Below, in pieces: positions 11,654 to 21,999 of a DNA stretch of 64,000 nucleotides. The notes beneath the pieces were generated by a model that saw nothing but the letters and a program-made list of their open reading frames with translations, was not told the DNA's origin and did not search any database. Both the position numbers and the translations under genes were made by a program. Source of the DNA: Hyaloscypha bicolor E (taxonomy: Eukaryota > Ascomycota > Leotiomycetes > Helotiales > Hyaloscyphaceae); contig NW_020194558.1 in assembly GCF_002865645.1 (NCBI RefSeq), positions 1,640,014-1,704,013 of the forward strand. The letters are read 5' to 3'. Numbering within the stretch: position 1 is the stretch's first letter; each line of letters opens with the position of its first letter.

Positions 11654-13366
11654 ATGCGAACCATTTTGGGCAATCAGCTGCAGACAACACTCTCAAGCAT
11701 CTGCAACAGTCACGACGCCATGCGCTCGTCGACAGCCTTGCGATTACTTCGGACCAGTTCAAGGGGGTCACATGCCATCTACAGAGATCGTCGAAAACCG
11801 CTGCTTCTTCGCAATGGCTACTGCTCAGCATGCGAGCCTGCAACCGCAGTTCCGCGGACAGACAGTGCAGCTACGGCGACCACAAACCCTCCGGTTCCTC
11901 CAGCCGATCATCGACAGCTAGCCATCGAGCAAGAGTTGTTCATTACATCTAAATACAGTCCGGGATCACCTCTCTTCCTTCCTAATGGCGCTAAGATGTT
12001 CAACAAGTTAACGAATTTTCTGCGGACTCAATATGTGGACTTCGGATTCGAAGAAGTCATCACGCCCACAATATACAAGAAGTCTCTCTGGGAGAAGTCA
12101 GGCCATTGGGAGAATTATGCAGAAGACATGTATGCCGTCACAGGGCGAGGAGCGTCTGGAGAGAAAGAGGGCCGACAGGCCGGGGAGGATGAGGAGTATG
12201 GATTGAAGCCCATGAACTGTCCAGGGCATTGCTTAATTTTCGCCTCAAAGAAGCGAAGTTATCGAGATCTGCCAATACGATATGCCGACTTCAGTCCGTT
12301 ACATCGTAATGAGGTACATGGCGCATTGAGTGGGCTCACCAGAGTTCGGCGGTTTCATCAGGACGACGGTCACATTTTCTGCCGACCCTCACAGATCCAG
12401 GAAGAAATATCGAGGACGCTGGAATTCGTGCAGTTGGCGTACAAAACATTTGGTCTCGGCCCATACAGACTTGCTCTGTCAACACGGCCAGTGGATCATT
12501 TCATTGGGACCGTTGAAGAGTGGGACAACGCTGAGGCAGCCTTGAGGAAATCTTTAGTCATAAGCGGGCAGCGTTGGACGGTCAATGATGGAGATGGAGC
12601 TTTTTATGGTCCAAAGATTGATGTCATCCTCAAAGACTCCGACGGCAAAGAACATCAAACCGCCACGATCCAACTCGATTTCCAACTCCCTAAGCGATTT
12701 GAATTGGAATATCAAGCACCAGCCCCAGAACTCGAAAGCCGCGGCCGCGCCACCACAGATCCTGGCTTACTTGAGGTTGAGGGTCCCGTTACGCCTGTTC
12801 TCATTCATCGAGCTGTCCTAGGTTCAGTCGAAAGAATCATGGCTCTCCTGATCGAGCATTACAACGGCCATTGGCCTTTCTGGTTAAATCCTCGACAAGT
12901 GATTATTATTACAGTCAACGACTCTCAGCCAGTCATAGATTTCGCGGAAAACTGCCAAAAAATCATCTCGGGCATGAGGCAATTACGGGGCCAAAAGACG
13001 GCCATACCGCCATACGAACACATCTCAGTCGACATCGATGCCAGTCCTCGATTTTTGACGAAGAAGATCGCGGACGCCAAGCGAAAGCGATACGCAGTAA
13101 TTGCCGTAGTTGGCAACCGAGAAGCTGCCGCGAACCGTCTGATCATTGACTTTACTGCTTTCCCTGACTTCGAAACAAATCTTGGCAAGCATCTCGCTGT
13201 CCGGCATGCTTCTGTGACCTCGGAGGGGAGCAAGTCTGAGTCTGCCGATGAAGGTCGGCAGACAGATCAGACCCCGTACTTGACTGCCAAAGAATTGAAA
13301 AGCTTAGCTGTCAGCCCCAAGACGCTGGCTTCATGCCTTGCTGATCTTCAGAATCTGTATAAATAG
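11654..13366 (+). CDS. MST1: Mitochondrial threonyl-tRNA synthetase
   Basis: Class II aminoacyl-tRNA synthetase charging tRNA-Thr in the mitochondrial matrix. The frame is open from 11228, but homology begins only after the ATGs at 11654 and 11720. Either gives an Arg/Ser-rich, acid-free presequence (MRSSTALRLLRTSSRG) suited to mitochondrial import. I use 11654, giving 570 aa. The catalytic core shows the zinc-ligand motif MNCPGHC (near residue 187), motif 2 (VRRFHQDDGHIF, near residue 230) and motif 3 (HRAVLGSVERIMALL, near residue 385). The anticodon-binding domain follows at about residues 415-520, with a short extra tail. There is no N-terminal TGS or editing domain, and the length fits the mitochondrial rather than the cytosolic enzyme. 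No intron is needed. Confidence 0.95.
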   Translation: MRTILGNQLQTTLSSICNSHDAMRSSTALRLLRTSSRGSHAIYRDRRKPLLLRNGYCSACEPATAVPRTDSAATATTNPPVPPADHRQLAIEQELFITSKYSPGSPLFLPNGAKMFNKLTNFLRTQYVDFGFEEVITPTIYKKSLWEKSGHWENYAEDMYAVTGRGASGEKEGRQAGEDEEYGLKPMNCPGHCLIFASKKRSYRDLPIRYADFSPLHRNEVHGALSGLTRVRRFHQDDGHIFCRPSQIQEEISRTLEFVQLAYKTFGLGPYRLALSTRPVDHFIGTVEEWDNAEAALRKSLVISGQRWTVNDGDGAFYGPKIDVILKDSDGKEHQTATIQLDFQLPKRFELEYQAPAPELESRGRATTDPGLLEVEGPVTPVLIHRAVLGSVERIMALLIEHYNGHWPFWLNPRQVIIITVNDSQPVIDFAENCQKIISGMRQLRGQKTAIPPYEHISVDIDASPRFLTKKIADAKRKRYAVIAVVGNREAAANRLIIDFTAFPDFETNLGKHLAVRHASVTSEGSKSESADEGRQTDQTPYLTAKELKSLAVSPKTLASCLADLQNLYK

Positions 13367-13620
13367 AACAGCTGTAAATTGGGCCCGTTGCAATGCTAGA
13401 ATATACCTCTGTGGCGCAGCTCAATTGGAAACTCTCCTGTGAGATAAAACTTTTGGTATCGGAGAAGATTGCCTTCCACACCTCCATTGAGCTCCTCGAA
13501 TTCAAACCACAATTGCATAGCTCCTTGACCTTGCGCCCATAACTTTGTGCATCGTATCCATATCCATGCTCGTGAACCGTACAATAAAACTGTCCACAGC
13601 GCCGCCAATTGTCGTCACCA

Positions 13621-14000
13621 TCATCGCCTCATTCCATCCTCAACCTGCCCGCCCAACTCATCAAGCCTCCCAACTAGTCTCCTCCTCTCGTCAAGTTGTG
13701 CCCGCATATAATCAACCGTTTTCTTCAGGACAACGCTTTCGCTTCTGCCTTGGCCTTCCAATCCAGGGACCAATTCGGTAAGTCGGTCGAAGCCTTCGCG
13801 GATTGCTTGTCTACGTTTCTGCTCTGCATTGCAAAGTTAGCTGCAGCCAGACCAGATAATATAAGGGGCAACGGAGCCGAGGGCTTCTTACCAGAAGCAA
13901 TATGATTCGCCTTCTTCTCATGCTCGGAAAGCCTTGGCTTCTCCTCCAATCCATTTGACGATCCCGCGTTCGCAGACCCTTCACGTGGAGAAGTAGACAT
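13621..14000 (-). CDS. Small bHLH transcription factor, INO4-like
   Basis: Two exons, 14000-13892 and 13823-13621, encode 103 aa. Splicing joins TCT-G to AG, giving the uninterrupted bHLH start SEHEKKANHIASEQKRRQAI. The basic region has the His-Glu-Arg pattern (H..SEQKRR) typical of E-box binders, followed by helix 1 (REGFDRLTELVPGL), a short Gly-rich loop and helix 2 (SVVLKKTVDYMRAQL). The protein is little more than the DNA-binding and dimerisation domain, as in yeast Ino4, which pairs with Ino2 on phospholipid-gene promoters. The partner and targets here are unknown. It lies tail-to-tail with the ThrRS gene, about 255 bp away. The intron is 68 bp. Confidence 0.85.
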
Positions 14001-14265
14001 CTTGAATTCGTGCACTGGAAGCGTGTATCATTCGCTCAACAGTAATGCCAAATACATGACAGCGCACGAGGTTGTTGTCCCCCTTCTTGTGATCGCCCGT
14101 CGTCTGTCACATGCGCCGGCTGATGCACGAGGCTTTGGCGCACCGTTGACCTTCCCCGTTTGAGACAAGCCCAGAAGCCCCTGCATTTCAGTCAGCCTTG
14201 CCGTCTCCAATTGCCAAGTATTTCAACCTCAACTACATGCTAAAGACGATCTATTGATCTTCAAG

Positions 14266-15152
14266 ATGTCTGAAAAACTGGGACCATTAGCCGGTGAGTA
14301 TTTGAAGATTGCTCTGCCAACATACGAAGCGGCTGCAACTCAACATGGTGCCCTCCCATCGAGGAGTGGCCCACCAACTCCAGGGTCAAACCCCCTGCCT
14401 CGCGGCCCATTTCCCCTCAATATTCCAGTGCTTAATCAGTTGCGAGGCAAAAGAGTAATTCTCGCGTCTGCAAGTCCTAGAAGGAAGCAGATACTCTCTA
14501 CCGTATTCTCTCCTGCCCCTTTCAAGCCAATGTCTAACGCCACCAGATTGGCCTTCAAAACCTCGAAATCACTCCTTCCACAAAACCAGAGAATCTCTCG
14601 AAAGAAGAACTAGGACCATTCGACTACGTATTACAGACCGCTGTTCAGAAATGCCTAGATGTATACACAGTTGCTCTCGAGAACTCGTTGAAATCAATCC
14701 CTGATCCGGCACTTGTCATTTCCGCCGACACGGTCATTGTTACGAATACTGGGAGGATTCTAGAGAAGCCGAGGAGCGAGAAAGATCATATTGGGATGCT
14801 GAAGATGCTGAGAGATCAGAAAGTGCACAAATGTTACACTGCCGTGGTTGCTTTGGCGCCGAGGGAAGATGCTAGGGCTCCGGGGTATAATATTGAGACA
14901 ACAGTGGAAGAGACAAAGGTTATATTTGCGGCGGATGTGAGTGATGAGTTGATTGAGGCGTATGTGAAGACGAGAGAGGGTGTGGACAAAGCGGGAGGTT
15001 ATGGACTGCAAGGTATGGGGAGCTTGCTGGTGGAGAGAATTGAGGGAAGTTGGGATAATGTGGTTGGATTGCCTTTAAGGGCTACTTTAGCTTTGATCGA
15101 GAAGGCAGTGTTGAATCAAGAGGACCTGGAGATTGATGAAGACGAGGATTGA
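14266..15152 (+). CDS. Maf/ASMTL-like nucleoside triphosphate pyrophosphatase
   Basis: Two exons, 14266-14502 and 14547-15152, encode 280 aa. The 44-bp intron (GTATTC to CACCAG) contains a CTAAC branch motif. Maf proteins hydrolyse non-canonical or excess nucleotides (dTTP, UTP, modified forms) to monophosphates. Hallmarks visible are RVILASASPRRKQIL near the start of the domain, the catalytic ISADTVIV segment, EKPRS, and the C-terminal GGYGLQGMGSLLVERIEG followed by NVVGLPL. An N-terminal extension of about 65 residues rich in Pro is usual for fungal members. The gene is divergent from the bHLH gene, with about 265 bp between start codons. Confidence 0.92.
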
Positions 15153-15608
15153 TACGCATGAAGGGCAATTGGGCATCGTTGCAGGACAAATAAGAGAGAT
15201 TTGGATTGCGCAGTGCCATCCACAAGTATATAATTCTTGTGAAAGTTTACAACAAATTACATTGGGAGAGGAACAGACATGCACTTTTTGGAAAGGTCGA
15301 TCATGTAGACTTTTCGACAGTGGTTCGTGCCGGTTAGGCGCTTTGATGGTGTAGAATTGGGGTATGCACAATCTCCCAAAGCAGGTGCGCATAACCAGTT
15401 GTTCAAAGCAGTTTCATTCTGTTATTGATATCTCTTTCCCACCCTGACTTCATTTTATCGATAAATCACGGGTTCCCCCTTCGTTTGGAAGATCCTTGAT
15501 CCGTGCCGATCGCTACGTTGCCCCAAAGAGGCATCGCGTATTCGGTTCGTATCTAAACGACATCAGGGGCTGACCCTTTTTTTCGACAAACAATTGGATA
15601 CTTGCACA
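15153..15608. other. Intergenic, no supported gene
   Basis: 3' flank of the Maf gene; nothing recognisable on either strand. Confidence 0.4.
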
Positions 15609-16073
15609 ATGATCTCTTCCTTTCATATGTTCCCCATGCTTTCAACCGAAGTCCGGATCCAGTTCGGGACTTTTCCATAGTTCTAGGCCACTTTCCATGT
15701 ATAACCCCGTTGTCCTCACACACGATGAAGGTGACCTTGGCAGCAACGAGAGGCACTTATTACCCTCTCAGAACCCCAAATTCTTCATGATCGAGTTAGA
15801 GAGGCCCCGGAGATCCTACGTGTCTATCAAGAATCTAAGAAACTGTGGTTGGAATGGTACTCGCTGAGGTTTCGATTCTCCCACTTGCTAGGTCAGTTGG
15901 ATCATGATCGAAGTGGTCCAGTAAATTCAGCGATCAAAGGGGTATTTTATAATAACTCGAAAGATCTGGTTTTCTTAGGTGATTACGAGAGGCTGTATTG
16001 GAACTGTGTCAGTGCTGATTTCTTCTGGGGTGTTGCCTGCGGTCAAGTCAGCCTCGAGTTTCTCGTTCGCTGA
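15609..16073 (+). pseudogene. 2EXR-domain protein pseudogene
   Basis: ATG at 15609 opens MISSFHMFPMLSTEVRIQ, matching the usual 2EXR start (F-P-x-L-P-x-E-L/V-R-x-x-I-W). The next conserved pieces are in other frames: DFSIVLGHFP..., then LHDRVREAPEILRVY with a conserved EA and L.VY pattern, and GVFYNNSKDLVFLGDYE, the expected 'Y-N-P-x-x-D-x-L-Y-F' block. At least two frameshifts and a TAG (after VRIQFGTFP) interrupt it. 2EXR proteins are an expanded fungal family of unknown function. A functional relative is at 62108 in this window. Confidence 0.65.
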
Positions 16074-16788
16074 AGCCTACTCTGGTTGACATACATATCT
16101 TTGATAAGCTGTTCAATCCCGACTAGTGGGTCTCCTTATTGCCGCAAGCGTACTAGTTGTTGCTTCTACGGCGGAGGACCGTGACCATTTTACGGTCGCT
16201 GAAGTGGCTCTGGCTGACTTTGCCTCCGAGTGCAAGGTAGGAGAAGCCTGGTGAAGTAAGGATATTCTACCAGGCCACGTGAACAAATCTCTTGTAGTCG
16301 CAAGACCCCGTGAGGCCGTATTGAACTCTCACACCCTTTCATCGACAGAACTGTGGGCCGAGTCGGCGGATCTTGATCATGATATCTTGGACGCTCTGGA
16401 CGGGGTGGGATGTCCGGAACCGCGAAAGCTTTCCATCGAGCGGCACTGTCTGGGTCTAATGGTTAATATTGAAGCTGCGGGTCTTTTCAATACTCCGGTG
16501 TGCCTATGGTCGCTGCTTTGAGAAAGAGGCTCGTGTATTTCTGGGACATCCAGATCCCGTTGCTAAGAAATTCTAGCGTTCTATTCTCCTTTCCTTCTCA
16601 TCTAAACCAACCTAAGCGCCCCCTCTTCATGAATCACGGGGAACACGCGAGTTTCCGGTACACTTCCGCCTTCGGAGTAGCACCCCTCCTTCCCCCTCTT
16701 CCAGAAATACTTCGTTAACCTCTCCTCAACCTTGCGATCCTCAACTTCCACAACACAAAACAACATTGCACTTGCATCACTTGCAACG
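16074..16788. other. Intergenic, possibly further remnants of the 2EXR pseudogene
   Basis: Short frames (for example 16279-16521) contain no conserved motif I can place. The final part is the 5' region of the next gene. Confidence 0.35.
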
Positions 16789-18589
16789 ATGCCATTTGCA
16801 GTGGATCATGAAGGCTGGGGATACGAGTCGCACCTGCCGCTCCTGTACGAGTTGCTAAGTCGCGAAACACCTAGTCCTCACTTCGTCCGAGATGGTTTGA
16901 CCTTCCTTCAACGAGAATTCTCGCGAGTTCTGGATGGAGTATGCCAACAAATGATGTCTAACTCGGAATGCCTCCGTATGCCCTCGGCTGTCTTTCAGTA
17001 CTACCTTGAGCTCGACATGTGGGCAACTTTCTGTAAGAATTCTCTGTCTCTCTCCTGACTGCGACTAATTGATCAGATGACGGGTTTTATGACTTTCCTG
17101 GCCAATTCCCCGAGTATATAGGTCATGGGGTCGAAGAATCTGATGAGGTTAACCACGGGGAAGAAGATCAGGCTCCTTCTGTTCAGCTTCCCAGCATCAA
17201 GTCCATCGGGCAAAATTCCTCATCGCAACCCTCCACCCCTAGACCAACCCAGCAGGTTTTGATCCCTCAGGGCTCCGCAGTAAATTCAATGAATCTCACT
17301 GCTACTGAGCCAACCAGCGCTCCAGCTTTCACCCCTCGAAAAGGTATCCCTACAGGTCCAGCAGCTATGAGAAACAGGCTCCACCAAAAGCCTATTGCTC
17401 GCAAGGATTTTTTTCAAAAGAACCACCTTCAAGGCGCAGCAGCTGTGCAAGGCAAGCCTCACCAAAAACCTATTCTCCGCAAGGATTTCTATCCGAAGGA
17501 CTTCCCTCAGGGTCCAGCAGTCATGCAAAACAGGATCCACCAAAGGCCTAGCGCTCGCAAGAACTTCCACCCGAAGGCCTTCCCTCAAGGTCCAGCTACC
17601 ATGCAAAGCAAGTTCCACCAAAAAGCTGTTCCCCGCAAGGCCTTCCATCCGAAGGACTTCCCTAAAGCCCCAGCAGGTCCCATCAGATCTACAAAGCACG
17701 CACACGGGGTGCGAAAATCCTCTCGACCTTCCCCGCCTTCGAGCCCCATCGCCAACAAGTTCTCTCAAAGCGGTGCAGCACTCAAGATCATCAACCCGGG
17801 CCGGAACTCTAATGCACCAAGTAACAACTCACGATTCTCTCTTGCCCAAAATCTTCATCCACGTGGCCCCGCAGCTTTCAAAAACTCGGCCAACAACACT
17901 AGCTTCTCCAATCTGCAAGTTTCCATATCCCCCAAATCAGTCCCAAAAGGACCCGCAGTTCTCGGCAACGCGGTACTTGTAAGGATGACTGGATCCGTTC
18001 GGGATGAAGCTATTCGCGCTATTCTTCACAAGAAGGGAGCTAGCTACGTACCATCGCACGGTTGGGACAACGACGGATTGCCCAAGTACTCGATCCCCTG
18101 CTTTGCCATCAACGGACTTCAGGCTCTCCTAGGTGTTGACGGTATGGACAACTCTTATCCGGCAATCCGAAACGCATTCCCAAGTTTCAAGATCATGTTC
18201 CAGAAAGTCAGGATCGGTCTCAGTAAGCACCCCTTTGTCGCATTGCCCCTCCCTACAATATATATTCCTTCGAGTTACTTCCGTTTACATCATGTTTGCT
18301 GTAAAACTATTTGGAAGTTGCGGTATCTCGAAATATCACAAGTAGTATATACTAACTGGGCTTAGTCATTATTTGGCCGGAGGTGAAAGGCAATAATGGT
18401 AACGCTATGCTGGCTGCCAGTGATGAGCTGTGGAAAGAGTTCACACGGTGCTGGAGATTCCTTAAGAGCTGGGCAGATCAAGGCCGATATGTCAACGATA
18501 TCGTCACATTCATGAAGAATTATAATGATGATGATGCGAGGGCTATTGTTGACGCGTTCAAGCTTGAGCGACCTACAGTTAGGGCATAG
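16789..18589 (+). CDS. Hypothetical protein with 26-residue tandem repeats, 537 aa
   Basis: Three exons: 16789-17032, 17077-18222 and 18366-18589 (538 codons with stop). Introns are GTAAGA...GATCAG and GTAAGC...CTTAG. Both preserve frame and the first has a CTAAT branch site. The N-terminal 85 residues and the C-terminal 200 look globular. Between them (about residues 173-277) lie four 26-residue repeats with consensus G-P-A-x-M-x-x-x-x-H-Q-K-P-x-x-R-K-D-F-x-P-K-x-F-P-Q, rich in Lys, Arg, Pro and His. There is no signal peptide or membrane helix. The C-terminal part (AIRAILHKKG, KIMFQKVRIGLIIIW) resembles no family I recognise. The basic repeat could bind nucleic acid or membrane lipids, which is speculation. 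Confidence 0.75.
17355..17666 (+). repeat. Four 78-bp in-frame tandem coding repeats
   Basis: Units start near 17355, 17433, 17511 and 17589 (exact 78-bp spacing), each beginning GGTCCAGCAG or GGCGCAGCAG, with a partial fifth at about 17667. They encode the 26-residue basic repeats. Confidence 0.9.
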
Positions 18590-20285
18590 TGGTGAGGGAT
18601 GATGAACAGGCAATGGCGTGTTAGACTATGTTTGTTGAGTTGGAGAATGCTTTTTTGTGAGTGCCTTGCAGTATCAATGAAACGAGTGGAGCGAGTGGGC
18701 AGTCTATTAGAAGGTGCAATGTAGGTATATCAACTCAATTCCTCCGACTATAAGGAGAATAGCAATGTATGGTCGCACTTTAAGTCTTTAATTGTTGATG
18801 TGATTGCCATATAAGTATCAGTTGTTCCGTTACACAATTGTATATTCGTAGGCTCGCTCTTATCCAACGTCCCTGAAGTTCTCGAACATGGAAATCCGCC
18901 CTACCCAGTCCAAGTCAATGTTCTACGTGATCGGCGCCCCATTGACATTGATAGAGTACCTTTCAGTGTTGTGGACCTGAAAATGCATCTCTTCATTCCG
19001 GGAGTCTTGCTGTTGGTATGCTGTGGGAACGGTTCACGGCATGTGAAACATTGAAAAGAGGGAGTTCGTAATATTGTGATGATCCTTGGGAGCATTGATT
19101 TCACTCTGTTGTTTGGAGATCTTGGGAACTTTATGATTTAACTCTTCCGCAATGTAGGTATCTCCCTCCGCTCCAGCTGCTCTACGCTATGGGAATGTTC
19201 TTCAGTCTGTTGAGCCTTGAGAACGAGAGTTTTCGTATAACCTATGGGACCACGGACATGGCTTAATTGTTCGGAATCATTGGAACATGGCATTATCCAG
19301 AGCTATTAGAATGTTCGAAGGTGCCGAAATTTGGAGAACATCAGAAAGAGAGACTTTGTAAGATTAAATCAGCCCATGGGTACACTGTGGTCAATAGATT
19401 CTTCATTGATCCTTGAGCATTGGAAATTCAGCTGTCACCAATGTCTTAAGTTTCCTTGGAACCAGTCCAGGGGTTATCACATTCCCCTCTCCAGGGCAGG
19501 GTCCAGAGATATCAACATCTGCCAAAGCAAGGTAATCAGTGCCAGAAAATGCAGTCACCCCAACCGTAGTGTAAATCCAATCCAGTGCAGCTGAAAGTGC
19601 GTCGACTGAGCACGGAGTCGGAGGCTGATCATGTACGATGGACAGTTTCAGTTTTCCTGGTAGAATTTACACCTTAAAAGCATTTCCCAATACCATGTCC
19701 TCTCAAATCATGCTTGCCCAGTTTCCTCAGCGAAGTAAATTTGTGATTGTACTTGAGGTCCCGCCATGGTTCATCACCCTGAATTTGGCCGACTGGCTAC
19801 CTTATCACAAAAGAATAAACAAAAATCGAACATTAACAATCCATCAACCTCTGTCATATTCCCACAACACATACACACCACAACCACATTGAACCACGCA
19901 TCCAAGAACAGCGGCGCTTATTTGCAAGACAGCCTATGACCAGTGGGTGAGATAGATCGCCGAGCCAGACTCAAGATTCGGTGTTCCCAACGAGACAATG
20001 TAGTGACGGTAGACTGTGTGAACCAGTCCTACTCGCATTAGGTCGATAAGTTCAACGACTGTGAGAGATGGAGACACCGTGAAGATGCAGTGAAGAAGAA
20101 TCGAGTGGAGAAATACGTGTGGAAATGCCTTTGTAAGATCAAACATCTTTGAATACCCACCTGTGCTAAATGGTTGCAGACAGCATTGACACAGTGCCAT
20201 TACTGGTTGTGGGCCAAGAGATCGCCAGGATCGAGGCAATATTCTCCGAGGAACCCAGATTCTCTGCGGCAGCACAGTACCTCAG
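18590..20285. other. Gene-poor stretch
   Basis: No frame over 115 codons and no family motif on either strand. The frame of the next small gene remains open upstream of its ATG to about 20199, so a missed upstream exon is possible. Confidence 0.4.
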
Positions 20286-20669
20286 ATGAGCAGAACTCCT
20301 CCAGTGCAACAACAACGCCTCTCTGCAGCTACGCCACAGGCTTCGTCATTCGCCCAAGCTGATGTGGAAGAATTCAGTGCCAGTAGCCGAGCCATCATTC
20401 AAGGCCACGCCGAGACCTTGCAGATGAAACGCAACTCAGTGGACGCAGTTGAGAGACAAGTTGCCGTGTCGAGGAATAGTGCAGTGGAACAGCAGCGGCT
20501 TGAGGTTTCTCAGGGCGAGGGGAATGTTCCGGTATGCCACGTTCAATGACATTCGTCTTCATACGGGTGCCAGCAAGCTAACGAGAATCCTTTGCAGGAT
20601 CATGTGCGGGGTGACAGTGCAGAAGACCTCATCACCTTCTCGGATGACGAGGATCCAAAGCTCGGATGA
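20286..20669 (+). CDS. Small hypothetical protein, 105 aa
   Basis: Two exons, 20286-20531 and 20598-20669. The 66-bp intron starts GTATGC, carries GCTAACG 18 bases before its end and finishes TTTGCAG, all canonical for fungi. It is phase 0, which is the main support for the gene. The product is hydrophilic: a Gln/Ser/Ala-rich helical stretch (VEEFSASSRAIIQGHAETLQ) and an acidic end, DLITFSDDEDPKLG. No signal peptide, membrane helix or known domain is seen. It may be a lineage-specific gene; an additional 5' exon cannot be excluded. Confidence 0.45.
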
Positions 20670-21999
20670 GGCTCCCTTTTCTTTGTTTTCCCTTTGCACT
20701 GTTGTCCATCCAGCTGAGCTCTATCTTCGTCACGGTTGTGACCCCAGTCGTTGTTGCGACCTCTCCTCCAACCTTGTATCTGTCACTGTTGTGACCCTTG
20801 CATTCCATCAGAGAGAAAGTCGCTGTTGCGAACCTGGCCGATCCATGGAGGCCGCCACCGTTGTGGTCCCAACCACCTGTAAGTTAGACAAAATGGAGAC
20901 TCTCCTCCTGCCCATCTGAGCGTCTCATATGGTACATAGCCCCTCGAGCTTACTTTCCAAGGCCTGACGACAAGGCACTTTCCCCGAAGTCTGTCACCAT
21001 CGGAAAAGGCAAGTGCATTCATCACTCGTTCTGCGTGGCACATGGCGCAGAACAATACCTGTCCCTCCAATTTGCAGTCTAAGCAGTACAACCACGCACT
21101 TGAATTCAGGTGGCAGCGGGAGGATTCGCGGGAGACAATTTGCTCGAGCCGCGTGTGATCAAATGGAGTTGGTTTCCATCTGACGCCAAACTTAACAAAT
21201 TTTGAGCTACATGCAATAAAACCGACAGTTCTCCATTGACATGACTCAGACTCGACATCTGAACGGACGCGGCTATCCTCGGCCATTCAAAAACTCGAGC
21301 TGGAGATTCGAGGAAGGTGCAGCCCTGGCGACTCATTCTCCCTTTTACTTTGCTTGATCATAGAAGAAACGGGAAGAAAGACGAGGTTGCTTCTGTCAGG
21401 CATTCCGAGCCTTTGCCGCAAGATATCCATAACACACTAAACACGCTCCTTCCACATTGTGAGAATGCATCAAGAGCAGGAGGAACATGTACGGTACAGG
21501 ACAGGAACACTAGTCCTCTCAATAGAAATTAAATCCAAATGCGTCACATATCATGAGCGGTCAGCATCAAACACACTCATTTCTCAGCATCCAACCTCAT
21601 CCATTCTCTCCTCAGAGCAAGCACCTATATACTTGTTCTCCTCTCCCTCACTTCACTCCCCTCCCCGCAACTCCTCCGCCATTCTCCAATAATTACACAT
21701 CTCAAATGATAGCCGGCCAATCGCCGCCATGCCGCAAAGTAGAAGGGTAGAGAGAGAAAAAGGGTGTGCGAGCGATATACACATCCCATGTCATGTTGTC
21801 CAAAGCACAAAACGCCATGCCCATCCGTATCCCTCGTTCTCCTCATGCACATGCTAATGCAACACACGCAACGCATCTCAAAGCACGAAAAGGGCGATTA
21901 ATCGACCCCGAAGCTGACCGATGCTGGCAAAAAACACAGATCCGCTATGCAAAATAAAAATTTCCTGGTCCACTTACTCTCGTGAAGGAATATCTAAGG
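20670..21999. other. Intergenic
   Basis: A 167-codon minus-strand frame (21286-20783) contains CLDC...CAMC, but no family or splice support was found. Between 20728 and 20871 the plus strand repeats a loose GTYRCYGTTGYGACC motif about five times. Otherwise it is the 3' flank of the SpaA gene. Confidence 0.35.

Noticed and set aside
20783..21286. 167-codon minus-strand frame with CLDC and CAMC
   Set aside because: The spacing could suggest a zinc site, but the rest is low quality and overlaps equally open plus-strand frames.
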